Assembly (NCBI RefSeq): GCF_900112265.1
Contig: NZ_FOLO01000053.1
Coordinates: 1-40,177, forward strand
Direction: 5' to 3'
DNA: 40,177 nt
DNA from: Pseudoalteromonas denitrificans DSM 6059
GTDB lineage: Bacteria; Pseudomonadota; Gammaproteobacteria; Enterobacterales; Alteromonadaceae
In this document: piece after piece, positions 7,197-15,938 of the stretch
Position numbering within the stretch: the first letter of the stretch is position 1
Layout of the letters: the number at the start of each line of letters is the position of its first letter
Notes under the pieces: model-generated
The model's input: the letters and a program-made list of their open reading frames with translations, nothing else
Told to the model about the DNA's origin: nothing
Database searches by the model: none
Translations under genes and position numbers: made by a program

Positions 7197-7867
7197 TTAT
7201 TTACCTAAATATTCTTTTTGCGCTTTCATTAACTGATTAAATTGCAAAAGAACAGAATCATTTTTTGTAGATTTGTGTAACTTTAACAAATTGATTTTAA
7301 GTGAACTGTTTTTATTAAATTGACTTGCATAAGTACCAAGTTTTGATTGGTCAACTTTCCAATGTGTAAGCTTGCCAATAACATAATTACCAAACATAAA
7401 TGCTTCATATTCATTTAATAACGTCAAAAAATCGCTGAAGGATAGGGTACCAGCCTTACTTAATTTTTGAACTTCAAACGCATTTTTATATCCGATTACA
7501 AGTGCGCTTTTTAACCTAGTATTACCCAGTTGAAATTGATATGAATGGCGAGTTTCATGGACTAAAAAAGCCAAGGCTGCATATTTATCCATTTTACTTA
7601 ATTTATCAGGGTAGCTTATATTATCGATAATTAACGCTGGTGGTTTTATATCAAAACTTTCATATTCTAATTCAAATATTTCCTTTAAATAGGGTGTTTG
7701 CTGTTTACATGTTAATGTTTTCCAACGTGAGCATGCTCAAAAGTTGCTTCTTGTAAAGCAAATGCGAGCGGTGTTTGTTGTTGTATTGCTTCATTGGCAA
7801 AAAACTTATCACCCGAAAATGCACTTGCTGTATATAAAGTTAATAAAGCTAATAATGTTTTTTTCAT
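7197..7867 (-). pseudogene. Secreted HExxH putative metallopeptidase, frameshifted
   Basis: From ATG 7867 a signal peptide (MKKTLLALLTLYTASAFS) and 44 codons read well, then the frame runs to a stop at 7712-7714. The continuation is in another frame and contains FLVHETRHSYQF, an HExxH zinc-binding motif (about 7545-7562). The switch lies between about 7730 and 7735. Restoring one T to give CATTGC (Glu-His-Cys-Ser-Arg-Trp) rejoins both frames into a 223-aa secreted protein. I do not recognise the family, and the catalytic claim rests only on HExxH. The ribosome site before 7867 is weak. A real one-base deletion and a sequencing error fit equally well. Leftward single gene; partner unknown. Confidence 0.6.
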
Positions 7868-8036
7868 TAAAATTCCTACAGATACTTATTTAATTCAATC
7901 AGATTATTAAAACAACTGTATATTAATTTTTCATTATTATTAATAGAGTAAACAAACTAGAGATGATTTCAGCATTATAAGATACATTATATTATAACTC
8001 TAGAGAGTTTAATGCTTAGCATATATAGAAAAGTTC

Positions 8037-8645
8037 TTATTGAGGAAATATTTGAGGTAGATTTTTCTCTACGGCTTGAGATATGACATGGTCAATTAAC
8101 TGAGGAAAGAAACTTAAAAACACTTGGTTTAACGCGTTATAGTGTTTATTTATATCATCAATACAACCAGAAAACTCATTTTTAAATCGAATACGTTTAG
8201 CAATATTATCAAGGGCAATACCAATACCTTCAGGTGTTTCATATGACTTGAACCAATCATCTTGTGTTATACGAGAAATAACATGCTGCATATTTGAGGG
8301 CATAATCGACAGGTTTTTTTCAAGCATGTTATAACAGTTATGTTTAAAGTAATTAAAATCTTGATTGTTAAACTGTGACCAATTTTTAATTAAAAAATGG
8401 TCAAACAAAACATCTAAAGCGATCCCTGAGAATCGCTTTCTTTTAATTGAAAATAGTAGCTTAGCGTGTTTAATTTCATTATGTGAATCAGTATATTTAT
8501 CAACTAAATAATGATTATCTAGAGCTAACTTTATCGGTAAAGGTAATAGTTTTTCTAGCTTTTTACCACCAAAATCACCTAACAAGTTGCCATAATAAGA
8601 GTCTGCATTTGGTTGTGCTAAATATAAATGGGCTAAATAATTCAT
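8037..8645 (-). CDS. acpH: Acyl carrier protein phosphodiesterase
   Basis: A 202-aa protein of the AcpH (DUF479) family, which removes the 4'-phosphopantetheine arm from holo-ACP. The N-terminus MNYLAHLYLA, the GNLLGDF segment and the metal-associated VDKYTDSH and ALDVLFDHFL segments are typical, and the length equals the family norm (about 190-200 aa). It is a stand-alone leftward gene; both flanks are non-coding. No clear Shine-Dalgarno is seen before ATG 8645, but the family N-terminus fixes the start. The protein is cytoplasmic and belongs to fatty acid synthesis cofactor turnover. Confidence 0.88.
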   Translation of the reverse strand: MNYLAHLYLAQPNADSYYGNLLGDFGGKKLEKLLPLPIKLALDNHYLVDKYTDSHNEIKHAKLLFSIKRKRFSGIALDVLFDHFLIKNWSQFNNQDFNYFKHNCYNMLEKNLSIMPSNMQHVISRITQDDWFKSYETPEGIGIALDNIAKRIRFKNEFSGCIDDINKHYNALNQVFLSFFPQLIDHVISQAVEKNLPQIFPQ

Positions 8646-9069
8646 TGTGAAATTATAAATACCTTATTTGAGATATTTTCTATTGAAGGCTAAGTTTATA
8701 TTTTATGAGATTCAGAGCAAACTCTAAGCGCATCAAAATACTTAAAGCAGTTCTACCTAAATACCTGACCATTTTTTACTGGTGCTACCTAACATTTGTG
8801 TTAAATCGTTAAATTGTTAAATCTAACAGGTTAATCTTTAAGATGATATATAATAGAGTCTTCCATTTATCGTCTATTAAATGCATTTCTTTTTGATAGC
8901 ACATAGTTCTATATGCGCTTTTAGTACTTTTTTATCTTTACCAGCTGTTTCTACGACACTTTGTATTAGTTTGTCTTATAAAACATCTAGGTTACAACAA
9001 GGTAAACGGCTAATAAATTTATTAAGATACTAAAATATACCAGATACCAAAGGTATTTGAGAGAATGAA
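8646..9069. other. Intergenic stretch between acpH and LysR gene; no supported gene
   Basis: 424 bases of AT-rich DNA. On the minus strand a 32-codon stop-to-stop frame (8877-8975) has protein-like composition (lysine-rich, amphipathic), but it has no start or ribosome site and no family resemblance. The acpH promoter should lie in the first 150 bases. I see no repeats or clear terminator. Confidence 0.6.
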
Positions 9070-9966
9070 TTAACTCAGGTTCATTTTAGGTTTAATAAAA
9101 TCAATAAAAGCAGATATACGTTTAGATACCGCTGATGATTTATAAAAAACAGCATTTACTAATTCTCTGTCTGTATTAGGCATATAGTATGATTCTAATA
9201 TGCTAATCAATTTCCCTGATTTAATATCTTCACTGATCATAAACCCTGACAAGCAAGCAATTCCATTTCCTGATAATATGAGTTGCCTTATTGTTTCTCC
9301 ATTACTGGCTGATATTGTTGGAGTTATCATATTTAGCCCTTTTAAAGGCCATTTATTTAATGCTTTAACATTGGAAAAGCCTATTAAGTTGTGTTTTAAA
9401 AGATCGTCAGGTGTTTTTATAAGCCCATTATTCTTTAAATATTCTGGAGACGTAACAATATAAAGTGGGCTCTTACCAAGTGCTTTTGTGTGTAATGTTG
9501 AATCTTCTAGTTTACCAATTCTGATGGCAACGTCTGTTCGTTTTTCTATTAAGTCTACAAATTCTTCATTTGAAGATAACTCAATATCTATATCAGGATA
9601 CGCTTTTTTAAACCCCTTAATATGAGGAACAAGCTGATGCAATATAAATGGACTCGCAGCATCGACTCTTAATTTTCCCATAGGTAATACACCACGGTTA
9701 ACAATATCAATTTCTGCTTTTTCTATTTTTTGTAGCCCTAAACTAACAGCATCGACAAATTGTTTTCCTTCATCCGTTAAAATGACACGTCGTGTTGTTC
9801 GCGTGAGAATACTGATACCTAGCTCTTTTTCGATTTTACTAACAGAGCGTGATATACGTGCAACTTGAATATTGAGTGCCTCTGCGGCAGCAGAAAATCC
9901 ACCAAACTCGGTCACTGCTATTAAAAGCTCTAAATCATCAGATCGTGTTCTTAATTTATTATTCAT
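9070..9966 (-). CDS. LysR-family regulator, divergent from MFS exporter
   Basis: A 298-aa LysR-type regulator of the large DmlR/YafC-like group. The HTH covers residues about 8-65 (FGGFSAAAEALNIQVARISR), and the effector domain starts near residue 92. It is transcribed away from the MFS transporter gene at 10098, with 131 bp between starts, so it most likely controls that exporter. No strong ribosome site precedes ATG 9966; the family N-terminus supports the start. The inducer cannot be read from sequence. Confidence 0.88.
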   Translation of the reverse strand: MNNKLRTRSDDLELLIAVTEFGGFSAAAEALNIQVARISRSVSKIEKELGISILTRTTRRVILTDEGKQFVDAVSLGLQKIEKAEIDIVNRGVLPMGKLRVDAASPFILHQLVPHIKGFKKAYPDIDIELSSNEEFVDLIEKRTDVAIRIGKLEDSTLHTKALGKSPLYIVTSPEYLKNNGLIKTPDDLLKHNLIGFSNVKALNKWPLKGLNMITPTISASNGETIRQLILSGNGIACLSGFMISEDIKSGKLISILESYYMPNTDRELVNAVFYKSSAVSKRISAFIDFIKPKMNLS

Positions 9967-10097
9967 ACTATTTTTTACAAAAGTAATTTGTTAATAGTGT
10001 TATTTATTACAAAAGTGTAGCAAGGAATAATAGGGCAATCAAAACAAACTTAGTTTGTTGACTAACAGATGTATGAACAAATAATTGGGAGAAAAAA

Positions 10098-11258
10098 ATG
10101 CCATTAGCTTTATTTGCATTAGCACTCAGTGCTTTTGCTATAGGAACAACCGAGTTTGTTATTGTTGGCTTATTGCCAACAATGGCACAAGATTTGAGTA
10201 TATCAATACCATCAGCTGGCTTACTCGTGAGTTTATATGCACTTGGAGTTGCAATTGGTGCTCCAGTATTAACTGCATTAACAAACCGATGGAATAGAAA
10301 GCATGTATTGCTATCTGTTATGGGTTTATTTGTGATTGGAAACTTAGTTGCATGGCAAGCACCGAGTTTTGAAGCTTTGATAGCAGCCAGAATATTAACA
10401 GGTCTTGCACATGGGGTCTTTTTCTCAATAGGCTCGACCATTGCAACAGGTTTAGTGCCAAAAGAAAAAGGAGCCAGTGCTATAGCAATTATGTTTACGG
10501 GTTTAACAGTTGCTTTAGTCACTGGCGTACCTATTGGCACATATATAGGTCAAATATTCGGCTGGGAAGCAACATTTCTGACGGTATCTGTTTTAGGTTC
10601 GTTAGCCATGATAGGAAGCGCTGTTTTGGTACCAAATAATTTAAAGCAATCAAAACCAAGCAAAGTATCAGAACAGTTTAAAGTAATAACACATCCTAGA
10701 TTATTATTAGTATATGCAATTACTGCAGTTGGTTATGGCGGTACATTTGTCGCTTTTACTTATTTGGCACCCATTTTAAGTAACATTAGTGGCTTTGCTC
10801 CTAATACAATTGGATTAATATTGTTAGTTTACGGCGTATCAGTTGCAGCAGGCAATATTTGGGGTGGAAAAATGGCTGACAAGTTAGGTCCAATTAAAGC
10901 TTTAACGATTATTTTTACAGGTCTTGCTACAATTTTACTGTTATTTACTTTTACAGCAATTCATCCAGTCGCTGCAGTGTTAACAATATTTATATGGGGT
11001 GCATTTGCATTTGGAAATGTACCCGGTTTACAAGTATATGTTGTTAAACTTGCGCAAGAGCATACACCGGAAGTTGTGGATGTTGCATCAGGTCTAAATA
11101 TTGCGGCCTTTAATGTTGGTATTGCACTGGGTGCTTGGGGTGGAGGAGTTATTGTTGAAACATCTGGTTTAATGAATACACCTTGGGTTGGCGCTATTAT
11201 TGTTTTATTTGCCTTAGTGTTAACGCACTTTAGCGGAATGTTAGATAAAAAAGTATAA
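10098..11258 (+). CDS. MFS transporter, DHA1 family (YdhP/AraJ-like exporter)
   Basis: A 386-aa major facilitator protein with about 12 hydrophobic segments. It matches the YdhP/AraJ type: FAIGTTEFVIVGLLP in TM1, NRWNRKHVL in the TM2-3 loop, and the drug/H+ antiporter feature in TM5 (GVPIGTYIGQIFGWEATF). Family members export drugs, sugars or purine analogues by proton antiport at the inner membrane. ATG 10098 has GGGAG 7 nt upstream. It is divergent from a LysR gene that is the likely regulator. Substrate unknown. Confidence 0.88.
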   Translation: MPLALFALALSAFAIGTTEFVIVGLLPTMAQDLSISIPSAGLLVSLYALGVAIGAPVLTALTNRWNRKHVLLSVMGLFVIGNLVAWQAPSFEALIAARILTGLAHGVFFSIGSTIATGLVPKEKGASAIAIMFTGLTVALVTGVPIGTYIGQIFGWEATFLTVSVLGSLAMIGSAVLVPNNLKQSKPSKVSEQFKVITHPRLLLVYAITAVGYGGTFVAFTYLAPILSNISGFAPNTIGLILLVYGVSVAAGNIWGGKMADKLGPIKALTIIFTGLATILLLFTFTAIHPVAAVLTIFIWGAFAFGNVPGLQVYVVKLAQEHTPEVVDVASGLNIAAFNVGIALGAWGGGVIVETSGLMNTPWVGAIIVLFALVLTHFSGMLDKKV

Positions 11259-11361
11259 ATACTTCAATGGAATTTAAAGTAACATTTTGTATGTTGGAGA
11301 CTCAATAGTTATGAAATAACGCGATAAAAAGAGATCTAGTTTAAACTTACAGGACACTTTA

Positions 11362-11433
11362 ATGATGGCGTATAACCCAATTATTGAGATGTATTTTGAT
11401 AAAATGGAAGTTAAAATTTATACAAAAGAGTGA
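11362..11433 (+). CDS. Possible 23-aa small protein, unrecognised
   Basis: MMAYNPIIEMYFDKMEVKIY... reads from ATG 11362, with AGGA 7-8 nt upstream and stop TGA 11431-11433. It is short enough to be chance. Two things make it worth recording: the correctly spaced ribosome site, and a GTGA junction with the next open frame. No motif is recognised. Confidence 0.25.
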   Translation: MMAYNPIIEMYFDKMEVKIYTKE

Positions 11434-11645
11434 TAAAAACAGAGTGTCTTGTAACGGTTCTAGATCACAGTATATCTGAAGTTGCTAAATCTTTGGAGAT
11501 AACCACTATCGATAAGTTAAAAATAATACCAATTCCATTAAATAAGTATACATTCAAAATGTACAATAGTAGGGTTGTTATCATTCCTAATTGTCTAAAA
11601 ATGCTCAATTACACCAGCTTACCGAATATGGATATTTTAGTTTAG
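11430..11645 (+). CDS. Possible 71-aa protein, unrecognised, GTG start
   Basis: An open frame starting at GTG 11430, which overlaps the preceding small frame's stop. It reads IKTECLVTVLDHSISEVAKS at the start and is otherwise unlike any family I know. Codon use is similar to the surroundings and there is no signal peptide or membrane segment. It may be a decayed gene or chance in AT-rich DNA. Confidence 0.25.
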   Translation: MIKTECLVTVLDHSISEVAKSLEITTIDKLKIIPIPLNKYTFKMYNSRVVIIPNCLKMLNYTSLPNMDILV

Positions 11646-11722
11646 TCTATAACAATAAATTAATGCACTTGAAAATTTATTCTCATTATACTTGAGCATT
11701 GATTTGAAATAATGGGTATAAG

Positions 11723-12376
11723 TTACTCTGTTATTTCTTTATATTCACCATTAGAAATACTATCAATTGACCATTTACCAATACTGTACCTGATGAGACG
11801 TAAAGTTGGGTGGCCAATGTGAGCTGTCATACGCCTTACTTGTCTATTTCGTCCTTCAGTGATTTTAATTTCTAGCCAAGTTGTTGGGATATTTTTACGT
11901 TCACGTATAGGAGGGTTACGGTCCCAAACAACAGGTTCAGACATAATTTTAACCTTTGCAGGTAATGTTATACCGTCTTTTAACTTCACGCCTTGGCATA
12001 GGTCATTAATAGACTTATCACTTGGGACACCCTCAACTTGAACCCAGTAAGTCTTTTGGGTTTTTTGTTTAGGTGAGGCAAGTTTATTTTGTAATTTTCC
12101 ATCATTAGTTAAAATAAGTAGACCTTCACTGTCCCTGTCTAATCTACCAGCAGCATAGACATTTTTTACCTTAATGTAATCGGCTAAAGTTTTACGTGGC
12201 TTTTGTTCATTCTTTTCATCTGTGAATTGGCACAGTACATCAAAAGGTTTATTGAATAGCACAACTTTAGTTGGCCCTTTTGGTTTTTGAATTGCTGATT
12301 TATGCGATTTATATTTAATTGTTGATTTAGAAGGTGTGTAGTTAGATTTAGGTGGTTTTATCTTAATTTGTGACAT
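11723..12376 (-). CDS. rluE: 23S rRNA pseudouridine(2457) synthase
   Basis: A 217-aa RsuA/RluB/E/F-family pseudouridine synthase. It has the catalytic motif AAGRLDRDSEGLLILTNDG (Asp of RLDRD) and the C-terminal GRNRQVRRMTAHIGHPTLRL. The absence of an S4 RNA-binding domain ahead of the catalytic domain fits RluE rather than RluB or RluF. The basic, low-complexity N-terminal 35 residues are probably an rRNA-binding tail. It lies downstream of icd on the same strand but behind a strong terminator, so it needs its own promoter in the about 40-bp gap or readthrough. Confidence 0.9.
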   Translation of the reverse strand: MSQIKIKPPKSNYTPSKSTIKYKSHKSAIQKPKGPTKVVLFNKPFDVLCQFTDEKNEQKPRKTLADYIKVKNVYAAGRLDRDSEGLLILTNDGKLQNKLASPKQKTQKTYWVQVEGVPSDKSINDLCQGVKLKDGITLPAKVKIMSEPVVWDRNPPIRERKNIPTTWLEIKITEGRNRQVRRMTAHIGHPTLRLIRYSIGKWSIDSISNGEYKEITE

Positions 12377-12415
12377 TGCGCATAAAATTTAAAGTAATCT
12401 TAAATTAATTATACT

Positions 12416-12444
12416 AAAAAAGGGCATCGTGTGATGCCCTTTTA
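12416..12444 (-). terminator. Rho-independent terminator of icd
   Basis: GGGCATC (12422-12428) and GATGCCC (12433-12439) form a GC-rich stem with a 4-nt loop and T runs on both sides. On the minus strand it closes the icd transcript 26 bp after its stop. Confidence 0.9.
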
Positions 12445-12469
12445 TAAATTAAATCAGTATTAGCAAATA

Positions 12470-14701
12470 TTAAATATTGCTGATGATCTCATTTAATGTA
12501 TTACTTGGACGCATTGCTTTACTAACAAGTGTAGCATCTGCTTTGAAGTAACCTTTTACGTCAACTGAAACACCTTGAGCGTCATTTAATTCAGCAACAA
12601 TTTTAGCTTCATTTTCTGTTAGAAGTTTAGCTGGAGTTGCAAACTTAGCTTTAAGTGCAGTGTCATCATTTTGTGCAGCAAGTTCTTGCGCCCAGAACAA
12701 TGTTAGGTAGAAATGGCTACCACGGTTATCTAATTCATTTACACGACGAGAAGGCGATTTATTTTCTTGTAAGAATTTAGCTGTTGCTAAGTCAAGTGTT
12801 TGGCCTAATACTTTCGCTTTTGCATTATCAGTTGTTACACTTAGGTGCTCAAACGATGCTGCTAATGCTAAGAATTCACCTAAAGAATCCCAACGTAAGT
12901 GGTTTTCTTTTTCGAATTGTTGAACGTGCTTAGGCGCTGAACCACCTGCACCTGTTTCGAATAAACCACCGCCATTCATAAGAGGAACAATTGAAAGCAT
13001 TTTAGCACTTGTTCCAAGTTCTAAAATAGGGAATAAATCAGTATTGTAGTCACGTAATACGTTACCCGTTACTGAAATAGTATCTAAGCCTTGTTTGATA
13101 CGATCTAAAGAGAACTTAGTTGCTTCAACTGGAGACATGATTTGAATGTCTAAACCTGTTGTATCATGTTGAGGTAAATATGCATTTACTTTCTTGATGA
13201 TTTCACGGTCATGTGCACGCTCTTCATTTAACCAAAAGATAGCAGGTGTTTGAGATGCACGAGCGCGGTTTACAGCTAATTTTACCCAGTCTTGGATTGG
13301 TAAATCTTTAGCTTGACACATGCGCCAGATATCACCTTTCTCTACAGAATGTTCAAGTAAAGTATTGCCATTTGAATCAACTACTCTCACTGTACCTGCT
13401 TCTGCGATTTCAAATGTTTTATCGTGAGAACCGTACTCTTCAGCTTTTTGAGCCATTAAACCAACGTTAGGTACACTGCCCATAGTTGTTGGATCAAAAG
13501 CACCATTTTCTTTACAGAATTCAATTGTTGTTTGGAAAACACCTGCGTAACAACGATCTGGAATTGTTGCTTTAGTATCTTGTAGCTGACCTTCAGCATT
13601 CCACATTTGACCAGAAGAACGGATACATGCAGGCATAGACGCATCAACAATCACATCACTTGGTACGTGTAAGTTTGTAATACCTTTATCAGAATCAACC
13701 ATTGCAAGCGCAGGGCGCGTATCATAAACAGCCATGATATCAGCTTCAATTTGAGCTTTTTGTTCTGCAGGAAGGTTTGCTATTTTTGCGTAAACATCAC
13801 CAATACCATTGTTTACGTCAACACCTAGCTCAGCAAATACTGCTGCATGTTTTTCGAAAACGTCTTTATAGTAAACAGTGACAACATGACCAAAGATGAT
13901 TGGATCAGATACTTTCATCATAGTTGCTTTTAAATGAAGCGAGAATAAAACACCTTGCTCTTTTGCTTCAACCATTTGTGCTTCTAAGAAAGTACGTAAT
14001 GCCGCAACACTCATTTTAGATGCATCAATTACTTCACCATCTAATAATGGTTGGCTTGTTTTTAATACAGTAATAGAACCATTTTGTGCAACATGTTCAA
14101 TACGTGTATCAGTTGCTTTTTCAACAGTGACAGATTGCTCTGAGCCAAAGAAATCACCTTCAGTCATAGCCGCAACGTGAGATTTAGAATCACTTGCCCA
14201 AGCACCCATTGAATGTGGATTAGTACGCGCATACTGTTTTACAGAACCTGGCGCACGACGATCTGAGTTACCTTCACGTAAAACTGGGTTTACAGCACTA
14301 CCTTTAATTTTATCGTAAGTTGCTTTTACTTTTGCTTCTTCGTCAGTTGATGCATTTTCAGGGTAATCTGGTAAAGCATAATCTTGTGCTTGTAATTCTG
14401 CGATAACAGCTTGTAATTGTGGTACAGACGCACTGATGTTTGGTAATTTAATGATATTGGCTTCAGGTGACTTAGCTAATTCGCCAAGTTCAGCAAGTGC
14501 ATCAGCAATACGTTGCTCTTCTTTTAAATATTCTGGAAAGTTTGCAATTACGCGCCCTGCTAGTGAGATATCTCGCGTTTCAACAGCAACATCAGATGCA
14601 TTAGCAAATGCTTGAATAATTGGTAGCAATGAATGTGTTGCTAACGCTGGTGCTTCATCTGTTTCTGTGTATATGATCTTTGACGTTTTTGTAGTCATCA
14701 T
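12470..14701 (-). CDS. icd: Isocitrate dehydrogenase (NADP), monomeric type
   Basis: A 743-aa monomeric NADP-isocitrate dehydrogenase, unrelated in length to the dimeric Icd of E. coli (about 416 aa). It converts isocitrate to 2-oxoglutarate and CO2 in the TCA cycle. Typical segments are REGNSDRRAPGSVKQYARTN (substrate binding, near 140), the NADP-side segment DIWRMCQAKDLPIQDWVKLA and LMNGGGLFETGAGGSAPKH. ATGATG gives two starts; the second (14698) has the better distance to AGGA and may be the one used. It sits in the conserved block with rluE and cspD. Its product 2-oxoglutarate is the cosubstrate of the oxygenases at the left of the window; that link is coincidental as far as I can tell. 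Confidence 0.95.
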   Translation of the reverse strand: MMTTKTSKIIYTETDEAPALATHSLLPIIQAFANASDVAVETRDISLAGRVIANFPEYLKEEQRIADALAELGELAKSPEANIIKLPNISASVPQLQAVIAELQAQDYALPDYPENASTDEEAKVKATYDKIKGSAVNPVLREGNSDRRAPGSVKQYARTNPHSMGAWASDSKSHVAAMTEGDFFGSEQSVTVEKATDTRIEHVAQNGSITVLKTSQPLLDGEVIDASKMSVAALRTFLEAQMVEAKEQGVLFSLHLKATMMKVSDPIIFGHVVTVYYKDVFEKHAAVFAELGVDVNNGIGDVYAKIANLPAEQKAQIEADIMAVYDTRPALAMVDSDKGITNLHVPSDVIVDASMPACIRSSGQMWNAEGQLQDTKATIPDRCYAGVFQTTIEFCKENGAFDPTTMGSVPNVGLMAQKAEEYGSHDKTFEIAEAGTVRVVDSNGNTLLEHSVEKGDIWRMCQAKDLPIQDWVKLAVNRARASQTPAIFWLNEERAHDREIIKKVNAYLPQHDTTGLDIQIMSPVEATKFSLDRIKQGLDTISVTGNVLRDYNTDLFPILELGTSAKMLSIVPLMNGGGLFETGAGGSAPKHVQQFEKENHLRWDSLGEFLALAASFEHLSVTTDNAKAKVLGQTLDLATAKFLQENKSPSRRVNELDNRGSHFYLTLFWAQELAAQNDDTALKAKFATPAKLLTENEAKIVAELNDAQGVSVDVKGYFKADATLVSKAMRPSNTLNEIISNI

Positions 14702-15016
14702 TTTTCCTAAAATTCTCAGGCGTTAAAGCCTTCTCAACAATGCAATCGTGGATGCTAAATTTAAATTATTACGTTTTAAACGCCTAAATAGAGAATTTAG
14801 CGCCCGGTAGTATAGCAAAAAAGTGAAAAATAAAATAGCTTAGTCACTAGGAGTTTATAAAGATTTTGAAATGCTTTGTATACAGTAAACAGGTGCAGGT
14901 TTACATCTAAAATAAAAAAATAGAGAGGTTATACTTTAGTTGAATAAGAACAAATAAAACGAGATAAACACGAATTTCTAAAAAAGAATTTCGTGTTTAT
15001 ATTTTGATATAATGAT
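14702..15016. other. Intergenic region between icd and cspD: icd promoter region and cspD terminator
   Basis: 315 bases. The right side carries the cspD hairpin (14964-15000). The left 120 bases should hold the icd promoter and leader. No ORF is supported. Confidence 0.6.
14964..15000 (-). terminator. Terminator of cspD
   Basis: ATAAACACGAA (14964-14974) pairs with TTCGTGTTTAT (14990-15000), with further partial pairing inward. It lies 17 bp after the cspD stop on the minus strand and is followed by a T-rich stretch. Confidence 0.75.
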
Positions 15017-15238
15017 TTAACTGAGTGTATCGTCTGTTGGTGCAATATTTGTCGCATGCAAACCTTTTGGTCCTGCTTGCAATTCAAAAGTTACATCTTG
15101 ACCTGCTTTAAGTGTTTTGTATCCATCCATAACAATTGTTGAATAATGAGCAAAGATATCTTCATCATCTTTATCATCTGCAACAATAAACCCAAAACCT
15201 TTTGCATTGTTAAACCATTTTACTTTTCCGCAAGCCAT
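15017..15238 (-). CDS. cspD: Cold shock-like protein CspD
   Basis: A 73-aa single cold-shock domain. The RNP1 motif is KGFGFIVAD, and RNP2 is replaced by DIFAHYSTI, with MACGKVKWFNNAKGFGF at the start. In E. coli CspD binds single-stranded DNA, inhibits replication in stationary phase and is itself degraded by proteases. Its position divergent from clpS-clpA is the same as in E. coli and identifies it as CspD rather than CspA. TCAGAAGGATG-like purines precede the ATG. The long 5' region (about 360 bp to clpS) may carry regulatory leader sequence. Confidence 0.88.
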   Translation of the reverse strand: MACGKVKWFNNAKGFGFIVADDKDDEDIFAHYSTIVMDGYKTLKAGQDVTFELQAGPKGLHATNIAPTDDTLS

Positions 15239-15598
15239 ACTGCTACATCCTTCTGAAAGTTGACTAGTTATTGTTAGAACCTAATTTATAAACACAATTA
15301 TAATTGTGACAAGGTGATATCATTTAAGTTGTTCATCAATAATGCTGATGTATACTTAACAGTAAGCAGCTTTATATAAATTTTAAGTTGCTGACGTACT
15401 GCAAATTAAGTTGTACCTTAACTGATATATTTTAAATTTTTAGGTTAAGCTGGTTATTGATTCACCAAACTCATTTCTGACTGTAGTTTATTTAGTCAAA
15501 CAGTCAAGTTTTTTGGTTAATTTTTAACAGTTTATTTTTTTTTACACTTTTTTGTATTCAAGTTTGCTTGAGTGCATGAGAAATGACTATATTTAATT
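15239..15598. promoter_or_regulatory. Divergent cspD/clpS promoter region
   Basis: 360 bp of AT-rich, T-tract-containing DNA between the divergent cspD and clpS starts. It contains a small palindrome TCAAGTTTGCTTGA near 15558-15571 just upstream of clpS and several T runs. No ORF is supported. Both genes must be driven from here, but I cannot assign -35/-10 boxes with confidence. Confidence 0.5.
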
Positions 15599-15916
15599 AT
15601 GAGTGGTTTAAAACAAGCTGATGTAATTGATACCGTACGTGATAGTGAAAAGCAAAAATTGCGGCCACCACGTAAATATCAAGTAATCTTAAATAATGAT
15701 GACTTTACCCCTATGGATTTTGTCATTGAAATATTAATGAAGTTTTTCAATAAGAATAGTGAACAAGCGGCAGAAATAATGCTAAAAGTACACTACGACG
15801 GTAAAGCAATTTGTGGTATTTATTCAGCCGATATTGCTCAAAGTAAAGTTGAACAAGTTAATAAGTATGCCAGAGAGAATCAACACCCTCTGTTATGCCG
15901 ATGTGAACAAGTTTGA
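15599..15916 (+). CDS. clpS: ATP-dependent Clp protease adapter ClpS
   Basis: A 105-aa adapter that binds N-terminal Leu, Phe, Tyr or Trp of substrates and hands them to ClpAP. The recognition pocket motif NNDDFTPMDFVIEIL (here with Phe for the usual Tyr) and VHYDGKAICGIYSADIAQSK are typical; the disordered N-terminal 20 residues drive delivery. It is followed by clpA after 22 bp, forming an operon. No strong ribosome site lies before ATG 15599. Confidence 0.95.
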   Translation: MSGLKQADVIDTVRDSEKQKLRPPRKYQVILNNDDFTPMDFVIEILMKFFNKNSEQAAEIMLKVHYDGKAICGIYSADIAQSKVEQVNKYARENQHPLLCRCEQV

Positions 15917-15938
15917 TCTGACATCTTAGGAGTTGCCT

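Larger units (their letters stand above)
11259..11722. other. Intergenic stretch after the MFS gene, with two doubtful small ORFs
   Basis: 464 bases. It holds the two small overlapping frames described separately (11362-11433 and 11430-11645). An 8-bp sequence ATGCTCAA near 11601 recurs as its complement near 11693, a long-distance inverted pair. I see no good terminator for the MFS gene. Confidence 0.5.

Noticed and set aside
8877..8975. Protein-like 32-codon frame on the minus strand between acpH and the LysR gene
   Set aside because: No start codon, no ribosome site, no recognised family; short enough for chance in AT-rich DNA.
10007..10540. Minus-strand open frame across the LysR-MFS gap and the MFS gene
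   Set aside because: Lies antisense to a clear MFS transporter; its composition is that of a shadow frame.
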